Positions 1-9,011 of a stretch of DNA of 64,000 nt are shown here, one piece after another. Where the stretch lies: NCBI RefSeq assembly GCF_014204495.1, contig NZ_JACHLN010000003.1, positions 434,001 through 498,000 of the forward strand, given 5' to 3'. Numbering within the stretch: position 1 is the first letter of the stretch; each line of letters begins with the position of its first letter. This DNA comes from Sphingomonas kyeonggiensis (GTDB lineage Bacteria; Pseudomonadota; Alphaproteobacteria; Sphingomonadales; Sphingomonadaceae). Position numbers and translations under genes: made by a program. Below the pieces are notes generated by a model. That model ran no database searches and was not told where the DNA came from. It saw only the letters and a program-made list of their open reading frames with translations.

Positions 1-36
1 CGGCAATATCTGATGCGCGGATTGCAGAAGGGTTAG
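1..36 (+). CDS. C-terminal end of an unidentified gene (partial)
   Basis: The first 36 bases read in frame to a TAG stop at 34-36 and end in ...MRGLQKG. A strong stem-loop follows nine bases later, as expected at the 3' end of a gene. The product cannot be recognised from eleven residues. Position upstream of the xylan genes suggests sugar uptake, hydrolysis or regulation, but this is only a guess from context. Confidence 0.3.
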   Translation, partial: RQYLMRGLQKG

Positions 37-44
37 GCACTCTT

Positions 45-70
45 CCCTCTCCCGCGAAAGCGGGAGAGGG
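45..70. terminator. Perfect stem-loop with GAAA tetraloop between convergent genes
   Basis: Eleven base pairs (45-55 with 60-70) close on a GAAA tetraloop. The hairpin lies between the end of the partial plus-strand gene and the end of the minus-strand alpha-glucuronidase gene, so it can serve as a bidirectional 3' end. The CCCTCTCCC core resembles the other palindromic repeats found at gene ends in this window. Confidence 0.6.
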
Positions 71-83
71 AATTCGGGAAAGG

Positions 84-2234
84 CTACTTCCCCTGCCCCG
101 GGGCGTAGGGGTTGGAGATCGCCTTGTAATATTCCAGATCATGCGCGGGCGGCTTGTGCCCGGCCGGCAGCGGGCGCTTCGAGATCGACTGGAAATAGGC
201 GATCGAGGCGTCGCGCCACCAGGTCGCTTCGGCATGCTGGATCGCCAGGAAGTCGCGGACCTCGGCCCAGCGGGTCTCGTCGACCTTGCCGCGCAGGGCG
301 GCCCAGTCGGCCTGCATCTTGCCGACGACATCGACACCCGCGTCATAGCGGGTGACCAGTTCGTCCCACAGAGTGCGGCCGGATTTGGTGCGATAGTCCC
401 AGGGCAGGTGGTGGAACCAGAGCAGCAAATTCTCCGGAATGGTCTTCGGGCTGCCCCAGGCCTTCACGACCTCCGGGGCATATTGCGACAGCGCATCGCT
501 GCCCTTGGCCGTCCGGTCGAAGCCGATCCCGGCCGCATCGGCCTTGTGGTAATAGACCGGGTTCCATTCGGGACGGGCCAGGTCGGACACCCAGGGGCCG
601 GGGCCATAATGGTGGCCCGTCGCCATCAGGTGCGCGAGGCCGAGCGGGGTCATGTAATCGACCACCGCCTCGCGCGAGCCCATCATCATGCGGACCACAG
701 GATCGGCGGCTTCCCTGCCCCAGGTCATCGCCGCCCAGTCGCGCGCGATCGCTTCGGCCTTCGCGTCGGGATCCCAAGCGAAGCGGCCGAACGCATACCA
801 GTTAGCCTGGTCGAACTGCGAGCCCGACCAGTTGCGGTCGCTGCCGATATTGGCGACCCCGGCCATGCCGGTAGCGGCGCCGGCATCGACCGGCGTCTCG
901 ATCACCTTGGCGACGGTGCTGCCCTTTTTCGGGCGGAAGGTATCGGCCTCGAGCACCTCCTCCCACATCGTGCCGAGATAGGCGAGGTGCGTAGCGAAGC
1001 CGAGATATTCCTTGGTGATCTGGAATTCCATCATCAGCGGCGTTTTCGGCATCGCACCGAACAGCGGATGGAAGGGCTCGCGCGGCTGGAAGTCGATCGC
1101 GCCGTTCTTGACCTGGACCAGCACATTGTCGCGGAACTTGCCGTCGAGCGGCTGGAACTCGGTGTACGCCTGCTTGTGCCGGTCCTCGGCATTCTCGGCG
1201 GCATAGACGAAGGCACGCCACATCAGGATGCCGTGATGCGGGGCAAGCGCATCGGCGAGCATGTTGGCGCCCTCGGCATGGGTGCGCTTGTAATCCGCCG
1301 GGCCGGGCTGGCCCTCCGAATTGGCCTTGACCAGCAGACCGCCGAAATCCGGGATTACCGAGTAGATCTCGTCGATCTTGGCCTTCCACCACGCCTGGAC
1401 CTGCGGGTCGAGCGGATCGGCGGTCTTGAGCTTGCCCAGCTCGATCGGAGCGGAGAAGCGCGCGGTGAGGTAGACCTTGATGCCATAGGGCCGGAAGACC
1501 TCGGCCAGCGCCTTCACCTTCTGCAGGTAATCGGGGCGCAGGATATCGGCATTGGCGTTGACGTTGGTCAGCACCGTGCCGTTGATGCCGATAGAGGCAT
1601 TGGCGCGGGCATAATCGGTGTAGCGCGGGTCCTTGTGCAGCGGCAGCTTCTGCCAATCCCATAGCGACTGCCCGGCATAGCCGCGCTCGACATGGCGATC
1701 GAGATTGTCCCAATGGTTGAGCACGCGGACCTTGAGCTTGGGCGCATCGACGATGTCGAGATTGTCGATCGGCTGGCCGGTCTGGAGCAGCTTCAGGAAG
1801 CGGAACACGCCGTAGAGCGTGCCGACATCACTGTTTCCGGCGATGATCGTCGTACGGTTGCCGGCAATCACCGCAGTGCGGATCAGATAGCCTTCCTCGC
1901 CCAGCTTCGCGAACGGCAGGTCGAGCCCCTTGAGGTTCGGGGAATCGGCCCGGGTGACGAGCACCGCGCCGTTGCCCATCAGTGTCTCGCGCTGGACGAG
2001 GTCATAACCGAACATCGCCTTGAAGCCGCGCTGCAGTTCGTCGGTGGCAGCCCGGATCGTCGGGCGCGCATTGGGCGCCACCAGATGCGTGACGAGCGGC
2101 TCGTAACGCGCCTTCGCGCTGGATTCGAGCGGCTGATAGCGCAGCCAGAGGTCATATCCGTCTTCGGCATGGCCTTGATTCGCAAGGCCGAAACACAAAA
2201 ACGCAGACAAAATAGCCAGCAATTTCCGAAGCAT
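84..2234 (-). CDS. aguA: GH67 alpha-glucuronidase, exported
   Basis: Predicted to release (4-O-methyl)-D-glucuronic acid from the non-reducing end of aldouronic acids made from glucuronoxylan. The 716-residue length is usual for GH67. An N-terminal signal peptide (about residues 1-23, MLRKLLAILSAF, cleavage after GHA) points to the periplasm; this decides the start, because an upstream in-frame ATG would place 14 polar residues before it. Candidate catalytic residues are E307 (NSEGQPGP, general acid) and the pair D381 and E409 (AIDFQP, ITKEY), with the 28-residue spacing known for this family. It is divergent from the mannonate dehydratase gene across a LacI-type palindrome, and a GH10 xylanase lies beyond. 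The family call is firm; substrate details are from family knowledge. Confidence 0.93.
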   Translation of the reverse strand: MLRKLLAILSAFLCFGLANQGHAEDGYDLWLRYQPLESSAKARYEPLVTHLVAPNARPTIRAATDELQRGFKAMFGYDLVQRETLMGNGAVLVTRADSPNLKGLDLPFAKLGEEGYLIRTAVIAGNRTTIIAGNSDVGTLYGVFRFLKLLQTGQPIDNLDIVDAPKLKVRVLNHWDNLDRHVERGYAGQSLWDWQKLPLHKDPRYTDYARANASIGINGTVLTNVNANADILRPDYLQKVKALAEVFRPYGIKVYLTARFSAPIELGKLKTADPLDPQVQAWWKAKIDEIYSVIPDFGGLLVKANSEGQPGPADYKRTHAEGANMLADALAPHHGILMWRAFVYAAENAEDRHKQAYTEFQPLDGKFRDNVLVQVKNGAIDFQPREPFHPLFGAMPKTPLMMEFQITKEYLGFATHLAYLGTMWEEVLEADTFRPKKGSTVAKVIETPVDAGAATGMAGVANIGSDRNWSGSQFDQANWYAFGRFAWDPDAKAEAIARDWAAMTWGREAADPVVRMMMGSREAVVDYMTPLGLAHLMATGHHYGPGPWVSDLARPEWNPVYYHKADAAGIGFDRTAKGSDALSQYAPEVVKAWGSPKTIPENLLLWFHHLPWDYRTKSGRTLWDELVTRYDAGVDVVGKMQADWAALRGKVDETRWAEVRDFLAIQHAEATWWRDASIAYFQSISKRPLPAGHKPPAHDLEYYKAISNPYAPGQGK

Positions 2235-2269
2235 CGCTCTTCCCGTCTCTACGCGGTCATACGCCGCCG

Positions 2270-2309
2270 TTGACAAGCTTGTATCAGCGCAACAATGGTA
2301 GCGCTACCA
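2270..2309 (+). promoter_or_regulatory. Divergent control region with perfect 14-bp LacI-type palindrome
   Basis: TGGTAGCGCTACCA at 2296-2309 is its own reverse complement with a central CG, typical of LacI/GalR-family operators. A TTGACA hexamer at 2270-2275 lies about 18 bases upstream, so the palindrome would cover the -10 region of a promoter reading toward the mannonate dehydratase gene. It also sits 62 bases ahead of the alpha-glucuronidase start on the other strand. Repression of both genes by a sugar-acid or xylose-responsive LacI regulator is inferred; no lacI-type gene is in the window. Confidence 0.7.
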
Positions 2310-2366
2310 AGCATAGTGGCGCGCGGCGACGACGCGCCGGACCAGGAAGGGGAAGCAGGGAACGTC

Positions 2367-3578
2367 ATGGCCGAGATCGTATCCGCGCGCGTGATCGTCA
2401 CTTGCCCCGACCGCAATTTCGTGACGCTCAAGATCGAGACCGCCGACGGCACGACCGGCATCGGCGATGCGACGCTCAACGGCCGCGAGATGGCGGTGGT
2501 CGCCTATCTCCAGGACCACGTCATCCCCTGCCTGATCGGGCGCGACGCGCACCGGATCGAAGACATCTGGCAGTATCTCTACAAGGGCGCGTACTGGCGG
2601 CGCGGCCCGGTGACGATGTGTGCGATCGCCGCGGTCGACATGGCGCTGTGGGATATCAAGGCCAAGCTCGCCGGGATGCCGCTCTACCAGCTGCTCGGCG
2701 GGGCGAGCCGCGAGGGCTGCATGGTCTATGGCCATGCCAATGGCGCGACGATCGAGGAGACGATCGAGGAAGCCGTCCGCCATGTGGAAGAGGGCTACAA
2801 GGCCGTCCGGCTGCAGGCGGGCGTACCGGGGCTGAAATCCACTTATGGCGTCGCCAAGCCGGGCCAGCGCTACGAGCCGGCCGACGGTTCGCTGCCGACC
2901 GAAAGCCTCTGGTCGACCGAGAAGTACCTGCGCTCGGTGGCGCCGCTGTTCGAGAAGGCGCGTGAGGTGCTGGGCTGGGACGTGCACCTGCTCCACGACG
3001 TCCATCACCGGCTCACCCCGATCGAGGCGGGGCGGCTGGGCAAGGAGCTGGAACCGTACCGGCTGTTCTGGCTCGAGGATGCGACCCCGGCGGAGAACCA
3101 GGCCGGCTTCCGCCTGATCCGCCAGCACACCACCACCCCGCTGGCGGTGGGCGAGATCTTCAACACGATCTGGGACTGCAAGCAGCTGATCGAGGAGCAG
3201 CTGATCGACTATGTCCGCGCGACGATGGTGCATGCGGGCGGGATCACGCACATACGCCGGATCGCGTCGTTCGCGGACCTCTATCAGGTGCGCACGGGCT
3301 GCCACGGCGCGACCGACCTGTCCCCGGTCTGCATGGCGGCGGCGCTGCATTTCGGCCTGTCGGTGCCCAATTTCGGCATCCAGGAGCTGATGCCCCACAC
3401 GGCGAAGACCGACGCGGTGTTCCCACATGCCTATTCGTTCAGGGACGGAATGATGCATCCGGGCGATGCGCCGGGGCTGGGTGTCGAGATCGACGAGGAA
3501 CTGGCTGCGAAATACGAATATAAGCGCGCCTATCTCCCCGTCGCACGGCTCGAGGACGGAACCTTGTTCAACTGGTGA
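2367..3578 (+). CDS. manD: D-mannonate dehydratase, enolase superfamily ManD type
   Basis: Predicted to dehydrate D-mannonate to 2-keto-3-deoxy-D-gluconate, the step after glucuronate isomerisation and reduction in hexuronate catabolism. The 403-residue product carries the full ManD active site: R148 and Y160 (catalytic dyad), metal ligands D211, E237 (FWLED) and E263 (AVGEIF), and H213. These are each one residue higher than in the characterised Novosphingobium aromaticivorans enzyme. ATG 2367 starts the conserved [10 protein letters not shown]-terminus; an upstream ATG at 2295 lies inside the operator and adds an unrelated stretch. The location beside GH67 and GH10 genes fits processing of glucuronate from xylan side chains. 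The xylanase gene follows 17 bases downstream, so both are probably co-transcribed. Confidence 0.93.
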   Translation: MAEIVSARVIVTCPDRNFVTLKIETADGTTGIGDATLNGREMAVVAYLQDHVIPCLIGRDAHRIEDIWQYLYKGAYWRRGPVTMCAIAAVDMALWDIKAKLAGMPLYQLLGGASREGCMVYGHANGATIEETIEEAVRHVEEGYKAVRLQAGVPGLKSTYGVAKPGQRYEPADGSLPTESLWSTEKYLRSVAPLFEKAREVLGWDVHLLHDVHHRLTPIEAGRLGKELEPYRLFWLEDATPAENQAGFRLIRQHTTTPLAVGEIFNTIWDCKQLIEEQLIDYVRATMVHAGGITHIRRIASFADLYQVRTGCHGATDLSPVCMAAALHFGLSVPNFGIQELMPHTAKTDAVFPHAYSFRDGMMHPGDAPGLGVEIDEELAAKYEYKRAYLPVARLEDGTLFNW

Positions 3579-3595
3579 GCGGGAGAGGCTTGCTG

Positions 3596-4735
3596 ATGAC
3601 TGACATTACGCGTCGTGGACTGCTGGGCGCCGGGGCGGCGCTCGCCACCCTGCCCTTCCCCGCCTTCGCGCAGGCGGTGGAGGGGATCAATGCAGTCGCG
3701 AAGACCAAGGGCATGCGCTTCGGCTCCTGCTTCGCCTGGGGACCGCCGGGGGCGGATCGCGGATCCTTCGCCAATCCGAAATATGCCGAGCTGCTCAAGC
3801 GCGACTGCGGCATCCTGGTGCCCGAGAACGAATTCAAGTGGCAGGCAATCCGGCCCGACGCCAAGACCTTCAACCTCGACCATTTCTCCGACATGCTCGA
3901 CTATGCCGAGGCGAACGGCATGGCGATGCGCGGCCACACGCTGCTGTGGCACAAGACGCAGTATTTCCCGAAATGGCTGAACGAGCATGACTTCGGCGCG
4001 TCGCCGGTGAAGGAAGCCGAGAAGATCCTCGGCCAGCACATCCGCACGCTCTGCAAGCTCTACGGCAGCCGCATCGTCAGCTTCGACGTGGTCAACGAGA
4101 CGGTGGAGGAAGGCACCGGCGCGCTGCGTACCTCGTCGCTCTCCAAGGCGTTCGGCGGGACCGAGGCGATGCTCGACTTCGCCTATCACACTGCCCGCGC
4201 GCATGCCCCGGGCGTCGAGCTGGTCTACAATGATTACATGAGCTGGGAGCCGGGCAATGATGGGCATCGCCTTGGCGTGCTCAAGCTGCTCGAAGGCTTC
4301 CGCAAGCGGGGCATTCCCTGCGACACGCTGGGCGTGCAATCGCATATCGGGCTGACTGGCGACGGCACGGTGGGCGCGCTGGTGAACCGGCAGGAGAAGC
4401 CGTGGCGCACCTTCCTCGATAGCGCCACCCAGATGGGCTACAAGCTGGCCGTCACCGAGTTCGACGTGGACGACCATCTGTTGCCGACCGACGCGAAGCT
4501 GCGCGACGGGATCGTCGCCAACTACGCCGCGGCCTATCTGGAGATCATGTTCTCCTACCAACAGCTCCGCGACGTGCTCGCCTGGGGCATGTGCGATCGC
4601 TTCACCTGGCTCAACGGGTTCAAGCCACGCAAGGACAAGACATTGCAGCGTGCCACGCCCTATAATGATCAGTACCAGTCAAAGGCACTCCATGGGGTGA
4701 TCCGGGATGCCTTTGCGGGTGCCGCGGCGCGATAG
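3596..4735 (+). CDS. GH10 endo-1,4-beta-xylanase with Tat-type signal
   Basis: Predicted to cleave internal beta-1,4 bonds of xylan. The 379-residue protein is one GH10 domain after a signal peptide. The acid/base glutamate is E168 (FDVVNE) and the nucleophile E288 (LAVTEFD); other GH10 marks are the HTLLWH stretch near residue 114 and YNDY near 211. The N-terminus has TRRGLLG followed by a hydrophobic run ending AFAQA, which fits a twin-arginine signal. ATG 3596 is preferred over an upstream in-frame start at 3575 because GGGAGAGG lies about nine bases before it. The gene follows manD closely and probably shares its promoter. The last codon is followed almost at once by an 18-bp inverted repeat. 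Confidence 0.93.
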   Translation: MTDITRRGLLGAGAALATLPFPAFAQAVEGINAVAKTKGMRFGSCFAWGPPGADRGSFANPKYAELLKRDCGILVPENEFKWQAIRPDAKTFNLDHFSDMLDYAEANGMAMRGHTLLWHKTQYFPKWLNEHDFGASPVKEAEKILGQHIRTLCKLYGSRIVSFDVVNETVEEGTGALRTSSLSKAFGGTEAMLDFAYHTARAHAPGVELVYNDYMSWEPGNDGHRLGVLKLLEGFRKRGIPCDTLGVQSHIGLTGDGTVGALVNRQEKPWRTFLDSATQMGYKLAVTEFDVDDHLLPTDAKLRDGIVANYAAAYLEIMFSYQQLRDVLAWGMCDRFTWLNGFKPRKDKTLQRATPYNDQYQSKALHGVIRDAFAGAAAR

Positions 4736-4737
4736 GT

Positions 4738-4755
4738 CGATCTTGTCCAAGATCG
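4738..4755. promoter_or_regulatory. 18-bp inverted repeat ahead of the P-loop kinase gene
   Basis: CGATCTTG-TC-CAAGATCG has 8-bp arms around two bases. Two bases is too tight for an RNA hairpin, so a protein-binding site is more likely than a terminator. It starts three bases after the xylanase stop and ends 53 bases before the next ATG, where a promoter for the kinase/pfkB pair would be expected. The binding regulator is unknown; it does not match the FNR/FixK consensus. Confidence 0.45.
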
Positions 4756-4807
4756 TTCAGGAAACTCGTGCTAGGGGCTGATTCGACGGACGAGAAAGGG
4801 GTGGGAT

Positions 4808-5809
4808 ATGGCGGCGCTGGCAGTGAGCCAGGACCCGGATTTCGAGGCGCTGCTGGGCGGCGAACTCGACACGGCCCAGCTGCACGCCCTTGCCGACCGG
4901 ATCGCCGCAGCGCACACCGCCGCGCCCAAGGGCGACGGCGGCGCCTTCCGCAAGACGCTGGCGCTGAGCGCCACCACCGACGCCCAGCGCACCGAGCTTG
5001 CCGCCCAGACCGACTCGATCGGCCGCCGCATCGCCGCCGGCCGCATCCGCGCGGTGATGGGCGAGCCGCTCGACGTGCTCCACGACCTTGCCCGCCCCGT
5101 GCTCGAAGTGATGCGCGGCGGCATGGCCGGCGAGGCGAACACGCTGGCCAACCGCTATCTCGACGTCGCGCCGCAGGGCGCGACCGGCTGGGCGCTGCTG
5201 CCGCTCTATCTCTCGTTGCGCGCCAGCATGGACGGCGATGCCGAGCTGGCCGACAGCCTGCTCGCACCGGCACGGCCGCGGCTGGTGGTGATCGGCGGGC
5301 TTTCGGGGACCGGCAAGTCGACGCTGGCGCGGCTGCTCGGCAGCCGGATCGGCCGCCTGCCCGGCGCGCGGGTGCTGCGCTCCGACGTGTTCCGCAAGCG
5401 CCTTGCCGGGGTCAGCCCGGAAACCCGGCTGCCGCCCAGGCATTATACCCGGCATAATGACGACGAGACCTATGAGGCGCTGTTCGAATCCGCCGACGAT
5501 CACCTCGCCTGCGGCAACAGCGTGATCCTCGATGCGGTGTTCATGGCGCGCAGCGAGCGCGACGTGGTGGAAGCGCTGGCCGATCGCTATCGCGCCGCCT
5601 TCACCGGCATCTGGCTGGAGGCCCCCGAGCGCGACCGGATCGCGCGGGTGAACGCACGCGCAAACGACGCGTCGGACGCGACCGAGATGGTGGTGCGCGA
5701 GCAGTCGCGCCGCTCGGTGGGCGAGATCCACTGGCACCGCATCCGGGTGAACCGCCCGCAGGAGGCGATCGTCGCCGCCGCGCGCGCCGCGCTGGACCGG
5801 ACCCACTGA
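4808..5809 (+). CDS. P-loop ATPase/kinase with degenerate phosphotransferase-like N-terminus
   Basis: The C-terminal half is a zeta-toxin/gluconate-kinase-like P-loop domain with Walker A GLSGTGKS at residues 164-171. The N-terminal 150 residues resemble the end of the aminoglycoside-phosphotransferase-like domain that precedes this P-loop domain in COG2187/COG0645 two-domain proteins (for example NRYLD and LLPLYLSLRA near 115-139). The catalytic HGDLHxxN stretch of that domain is absent; the equivalent region reads GRIRAVMGEP. At 333 residues it is much shorter than the roughly 500-residue two-domain proteins. It is followed three bases later by a PfkB kinase gene, so both are probably one operon. 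In other bacteria such genes are often found among low-oxygen or stress genes, but the substrate is unknown. Confidence 0.75.
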   Translation: MAALAVSQDPDFEALLGGELDTAQLHALADRIAAAHTAAPKGDGGAFRKTLALSATTDAQRTELAAQTDSIGRRIAAGRIRAVMGEPLDVLHDLARPVLEVMRGGMAGEANTLANRYLDVAPQGATGWALLPLYLSLRASMDGDAELADSLLAPARPRLVVIGGLSGTGKSTLARLLGSRIGRLPGARVLRSDVFRKRLAGVSPETRLPPRHYTRHNDDETYEALFESADDHLACGNSVILDAVFMARSERDVVEALADRYRAAFTGIWLEAPERDRIARVNARANDASDATEMVVREQSRRSVGEIHWHRIRVNRPQEAIVAAARAALDRTH

Positions 5810-5812
5810 TCC

Positions 5813-6742
5813 GTGGCCATTGCGACGCTGACGCTCAACCCGGCGCTCGACGTCACCACCTGTACCGAGAAAGTCCGCCCCGGCCACAAGCTGCGCTGCT
5901 CGCCGCCCCGCTTCGATCCGGGTGGTGGCGGGATCAATGTCGCGCGGGTCATCACGCATCTGGGCGGCGAGGCGGTCGCGGTATTCCCGAGCGGCGGGCC
6001 GGCGGGCGCGACGATCGTCCAGCTGCTCGAGGAACAGCGGGTCGCGATCCTGCCCGTGCCCATCAAGGGCGCGACGCGGGAGAGCTTCACCGTCGATGAG
6101 GGCAGGCCGGGCGACCAATATCGCTTCGTGCTGCCCGGACCCGGGCTGAGCGACGACGAACTGGCGACGCTGCTCGATGCGCTGTTCGGGGTGGAGGACG
6201 TCAGCCACATCGTGGTGAGCGGCAGCCTGCCGCCAGGCTGCGATCCGGCGATCCTCAAGCGGATCGGCAAGCGCTGTGCGGAGGCCGGCGTGAAGCTGGT
6301 GATCGATACCTCCGGCCCCGCCCTGGCCGCCTGTGAAGGCGCCGGCGCCTGGCTGATCAAACCGAGCCTGCGCGAAGTCGTCGACCTGCTTGGCCGCGAG
6401 ATCCGCAGCGAAGACGACGAGATGGCGGCGGCGCGCGAGCTGCGGAAGCGCGGCTTTGCTGAAATGGTGGTGGTGTCGCTCGCCGAACGCGGGGCGCTGC
6501 TGGTCGGCGAAGGCGTGGAATTGCGGGTGCCGGCCATCCCGGTCGAGGCCAAGGGCACAGTGGGTGCCGGGGACTCGATGGTGGCGGCGATCTCCCTTGC
6601 CGCATCGCAGGGCAAGGGGATCGAGGACGCTTTACACTATGGCATCGCCGCCGGAGCCGCGACGCTGATGACTCCCGCGACCGAGCTGGCCCGCAAGGAG
6701 GATGTCGACCGGCTTTACGCCGGAACGGCTTCGCGCGGCTGA
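5813..6742 (+). CDS. pfkB: PfkB-family kinase, 1-phosphofructokinase / 6-phosphofructokinase-2 type
   Basis: Predicted to phosphorylate a hexose phosphate (fructose 6-phosphate or a related sugar). The 309-residue length and motifs are typical of the PfkB family: NPALDVT near the N-terminus, DPGGGGINVAR near residue 40 for substrate binding, and GTVGAGDSM near residue 245 with the catalytic aspartate and anion hole. The start is GTG at 5813, three bases after the stop of the P-loop kinase gene. Its closest style is E. coli Pfk-2 or FruK, and sequence alone does not separate these or tagatose-6-phosphate kinase. The end overlaps by 28 bases the end of the convergent ArsR gene. Confidence 0.88.
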   Translation: MAIATLTLNPALDVTTCTEKVRPGHKLRCSPPRFDPGGGGINVARVITHLGGEAVAVFPSGGPAGATIVQLLEEQRVAILPVPIKGATRESFTVDEGRPGDQYRFVLPGPGLSDDELATLLDALFGVEDVSHIVVSGSLPPGCDPAILKRIGKRCAEAGVKLVIDTSGPALAACEGAGAWLIKPSLREVVDLLGREIRSEDDEMAAARELRKRGFAEMVVVSLAERGALLVGEGVELRVPAIPVEAKGTVGAGDSMVAAISLAASQGKGIEDALHYGIAAGAATLMTPATELARKEDVDRLYAGTASRG

Positions 6743-7029
6743 TCCGCTTCGGTGCGGTAGAACAGGCCGTACATCGCCTCGAACATCTGACGGACTTCGT
6801 CGCTGGCCAGCGAATAGAAGATCATCTGCCCGTCGCGACGCGCGGCAACCATGCCCTCACGTCGCAGGAGTGCCAGCTGCTGCGATACGGCGGTATCGCG
6901 CGCCTCGGTAAGGCGTGCGAGCTCACCTACCGACTTCTCGCCATCGAGGAGATGGCAGAGCAGCAGAAAACGGCTTCGACCCGATAGCGCCTTCAAGAAC
7001 GAGGAGGCGCGATCAACAACTGCGATCAT
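6715..7029 (-). CDS. ArsR-family winged-helix repressor
   Basis: A 104-residue protein with the ArsR fold: SVGELARLTEARDTAVSQQL is the recognition helix-turn-helix, followed by the wing ARRDGQMIFYSL. The canonical ELCVCDL metal site is absent; only one cysteine (LLLCHLL, near residue 25) remains, so this is not a classical arsenic or cadmium sensor. It could belong to the BigR/SqrR-like or another non-metal branch. ATG 7029 is used; a GTG four codons upstream is possible. A perfect 12-bp palindrome lies between this gene and the divergent AlkB-like gene, suggesting autoregulation and control of that neighbour. The 3' end overlaps pfkB by 28 bases. Confidence 0.85.
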   Translation of the reverse strand: MIAVVDRASSFLKALSGRSRFLLLCHLLDGEKSVGELARLTEARDTAVSQQLALLRREGMVAARRDGQMIFYSLASDEVRQMFEAMYGLFYRTEADQPREAVPA

Positions 7030-7119
7030 TTCGTTTTTCACGGTGCGGACAGCTAGGGAGGCTAGCCCCAGGTTGCAACCGCTATCTCGCGGGAAAGACA
7101 TAGGAATTCCATATAAATG

Positions 7120-7131
7120 TGAAGATCTTCA
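7120..7131. promoter_or_regulatory. Perfect 12-bp palindrome between arsR and alkB-like genes
   Basis: TGAAGATCTTCA is self-complementary and is flanked by an AT-rich ATATAAAT stretch at 7111-7118 that could be a -10 element for either strand. ArsR-family proteins bind short palindromes of this kind in their own promoters. It lies 91 bases before the ArsR start and 40 bases before the AlkB-like start. Binding by this ArsR protein is inferred from position. Confidence 0.5.
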
Positions 7132-7170
7132 TGTCTGGAAGTTGCTAGTCGCACTTCCCATATCCGGCAG

Positions 7171-7740
7171 GTGTCCACACTGTTTCCCGAGCTTTTCAGG
7201 AATGCGCTGCCACCGGGAATCGAACAGGCGAAGAATATCGTCAGCGCCGAGGAAGAAGCTGATCTGATTCGTCGGATCAATGGCGCGGCACTGGAGCCGT
7301 TCCGATTTCAGCAATGGCTGGGCAAGCGACTGACGCACAGTTTCGGCTGGCGCTACGACTTCACCGACGCAAGTCTTTCGGAGGCAGGGCCCCTGCCCGA
7401 CTGGCTGCTGCCGCTGCGCGAGAGGGCTGCGGCGTTGGCCGGCATGGCGCCTGATGCGCTCGTCCAGGCGCTGGTGACGCGCTATGACCCGGGTGCCGGG
7501 ATCGGCTGGCATCGCGACCGACCGGTGTTCGAGCATGTCGTCGGGGTGTCGCTGGGGGCGCCTGCGGTACTCCGGCTGCGCCGGCGACGGGCCGACGGCA
7601 GGTTCGACCGGGCGGAGATCCCGCTGGAGCCGCGCGGCAGCTACCATTTGTCCGGCGAGGCCCGGCACGGCTGGGAGCACAGCATCGCGCCGATGGACGC
7701 GAGCCGGTGGTCGGTGACGTTCCGGAGCTTGGCAGGATAA
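7171..7740 (+). CDS. alkB: AlkB-like 2-oxoglutarate/Fe(II) dioxygenase
   Basis: Predicted oxidative demethylase of alkylated nucleic-acid bases. The 189-residue protein has the iron-binding HxD in WHRDRP (near residue 114), the distal histidine in WEHSI near residue 170, and the RxxxxxR 2-oxoglutarate motif in SRWSVTFRS near the C-terminus. YDPGAGIGWH is typical of AlkB/ALKBH proteins. The start must be GTG 7171, since the next in-frame ATG lies far inside the fold. It stands alone, divergent from an ArsR regulator and convergent with threonine synthase. Whether it repairs DNA or acts on RNA or protein is not decided by the sequence. Confidence 0.85.
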   Translation: MSTLFPELFRNALPPGIEQAKNIVSAEEEADLIRRINGAALEPFRFQQWLGKRLTHSFGWRYDFTDASLSEAGPLPDWLLPLRERAAALAGMAPDALVQALVTRYDPGAGIGWHRDRPVFEHVVGVSLGAPAVLRLRRRRADGRFDRAEIPLEPRGSYHLSGEARHGWEHSIAPMDASRWSVTFRSLAG

Positions 7741-7761
7741 CTCCCCTCCCTTCCGGGGAGA
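7741..7761. terminator. Stem-loop between convergent alkB-like and thrC genes
   Basis: CTCCCC pairs with GGGGAG across an eight-base loop, directly after the AlkB-like stop and just before the threonine synthase stop. It belongs to the CCCCTCCC palindromic repeat type seen elsewhere in the window. A shared 3' end signal is the simplest reading. Confidence 0.45.
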
Positions 7762-7765
7762 GGAA

Positions 7766-9007
<1,242 letters not shown>

Positions 9008-9011
9008 TTTG

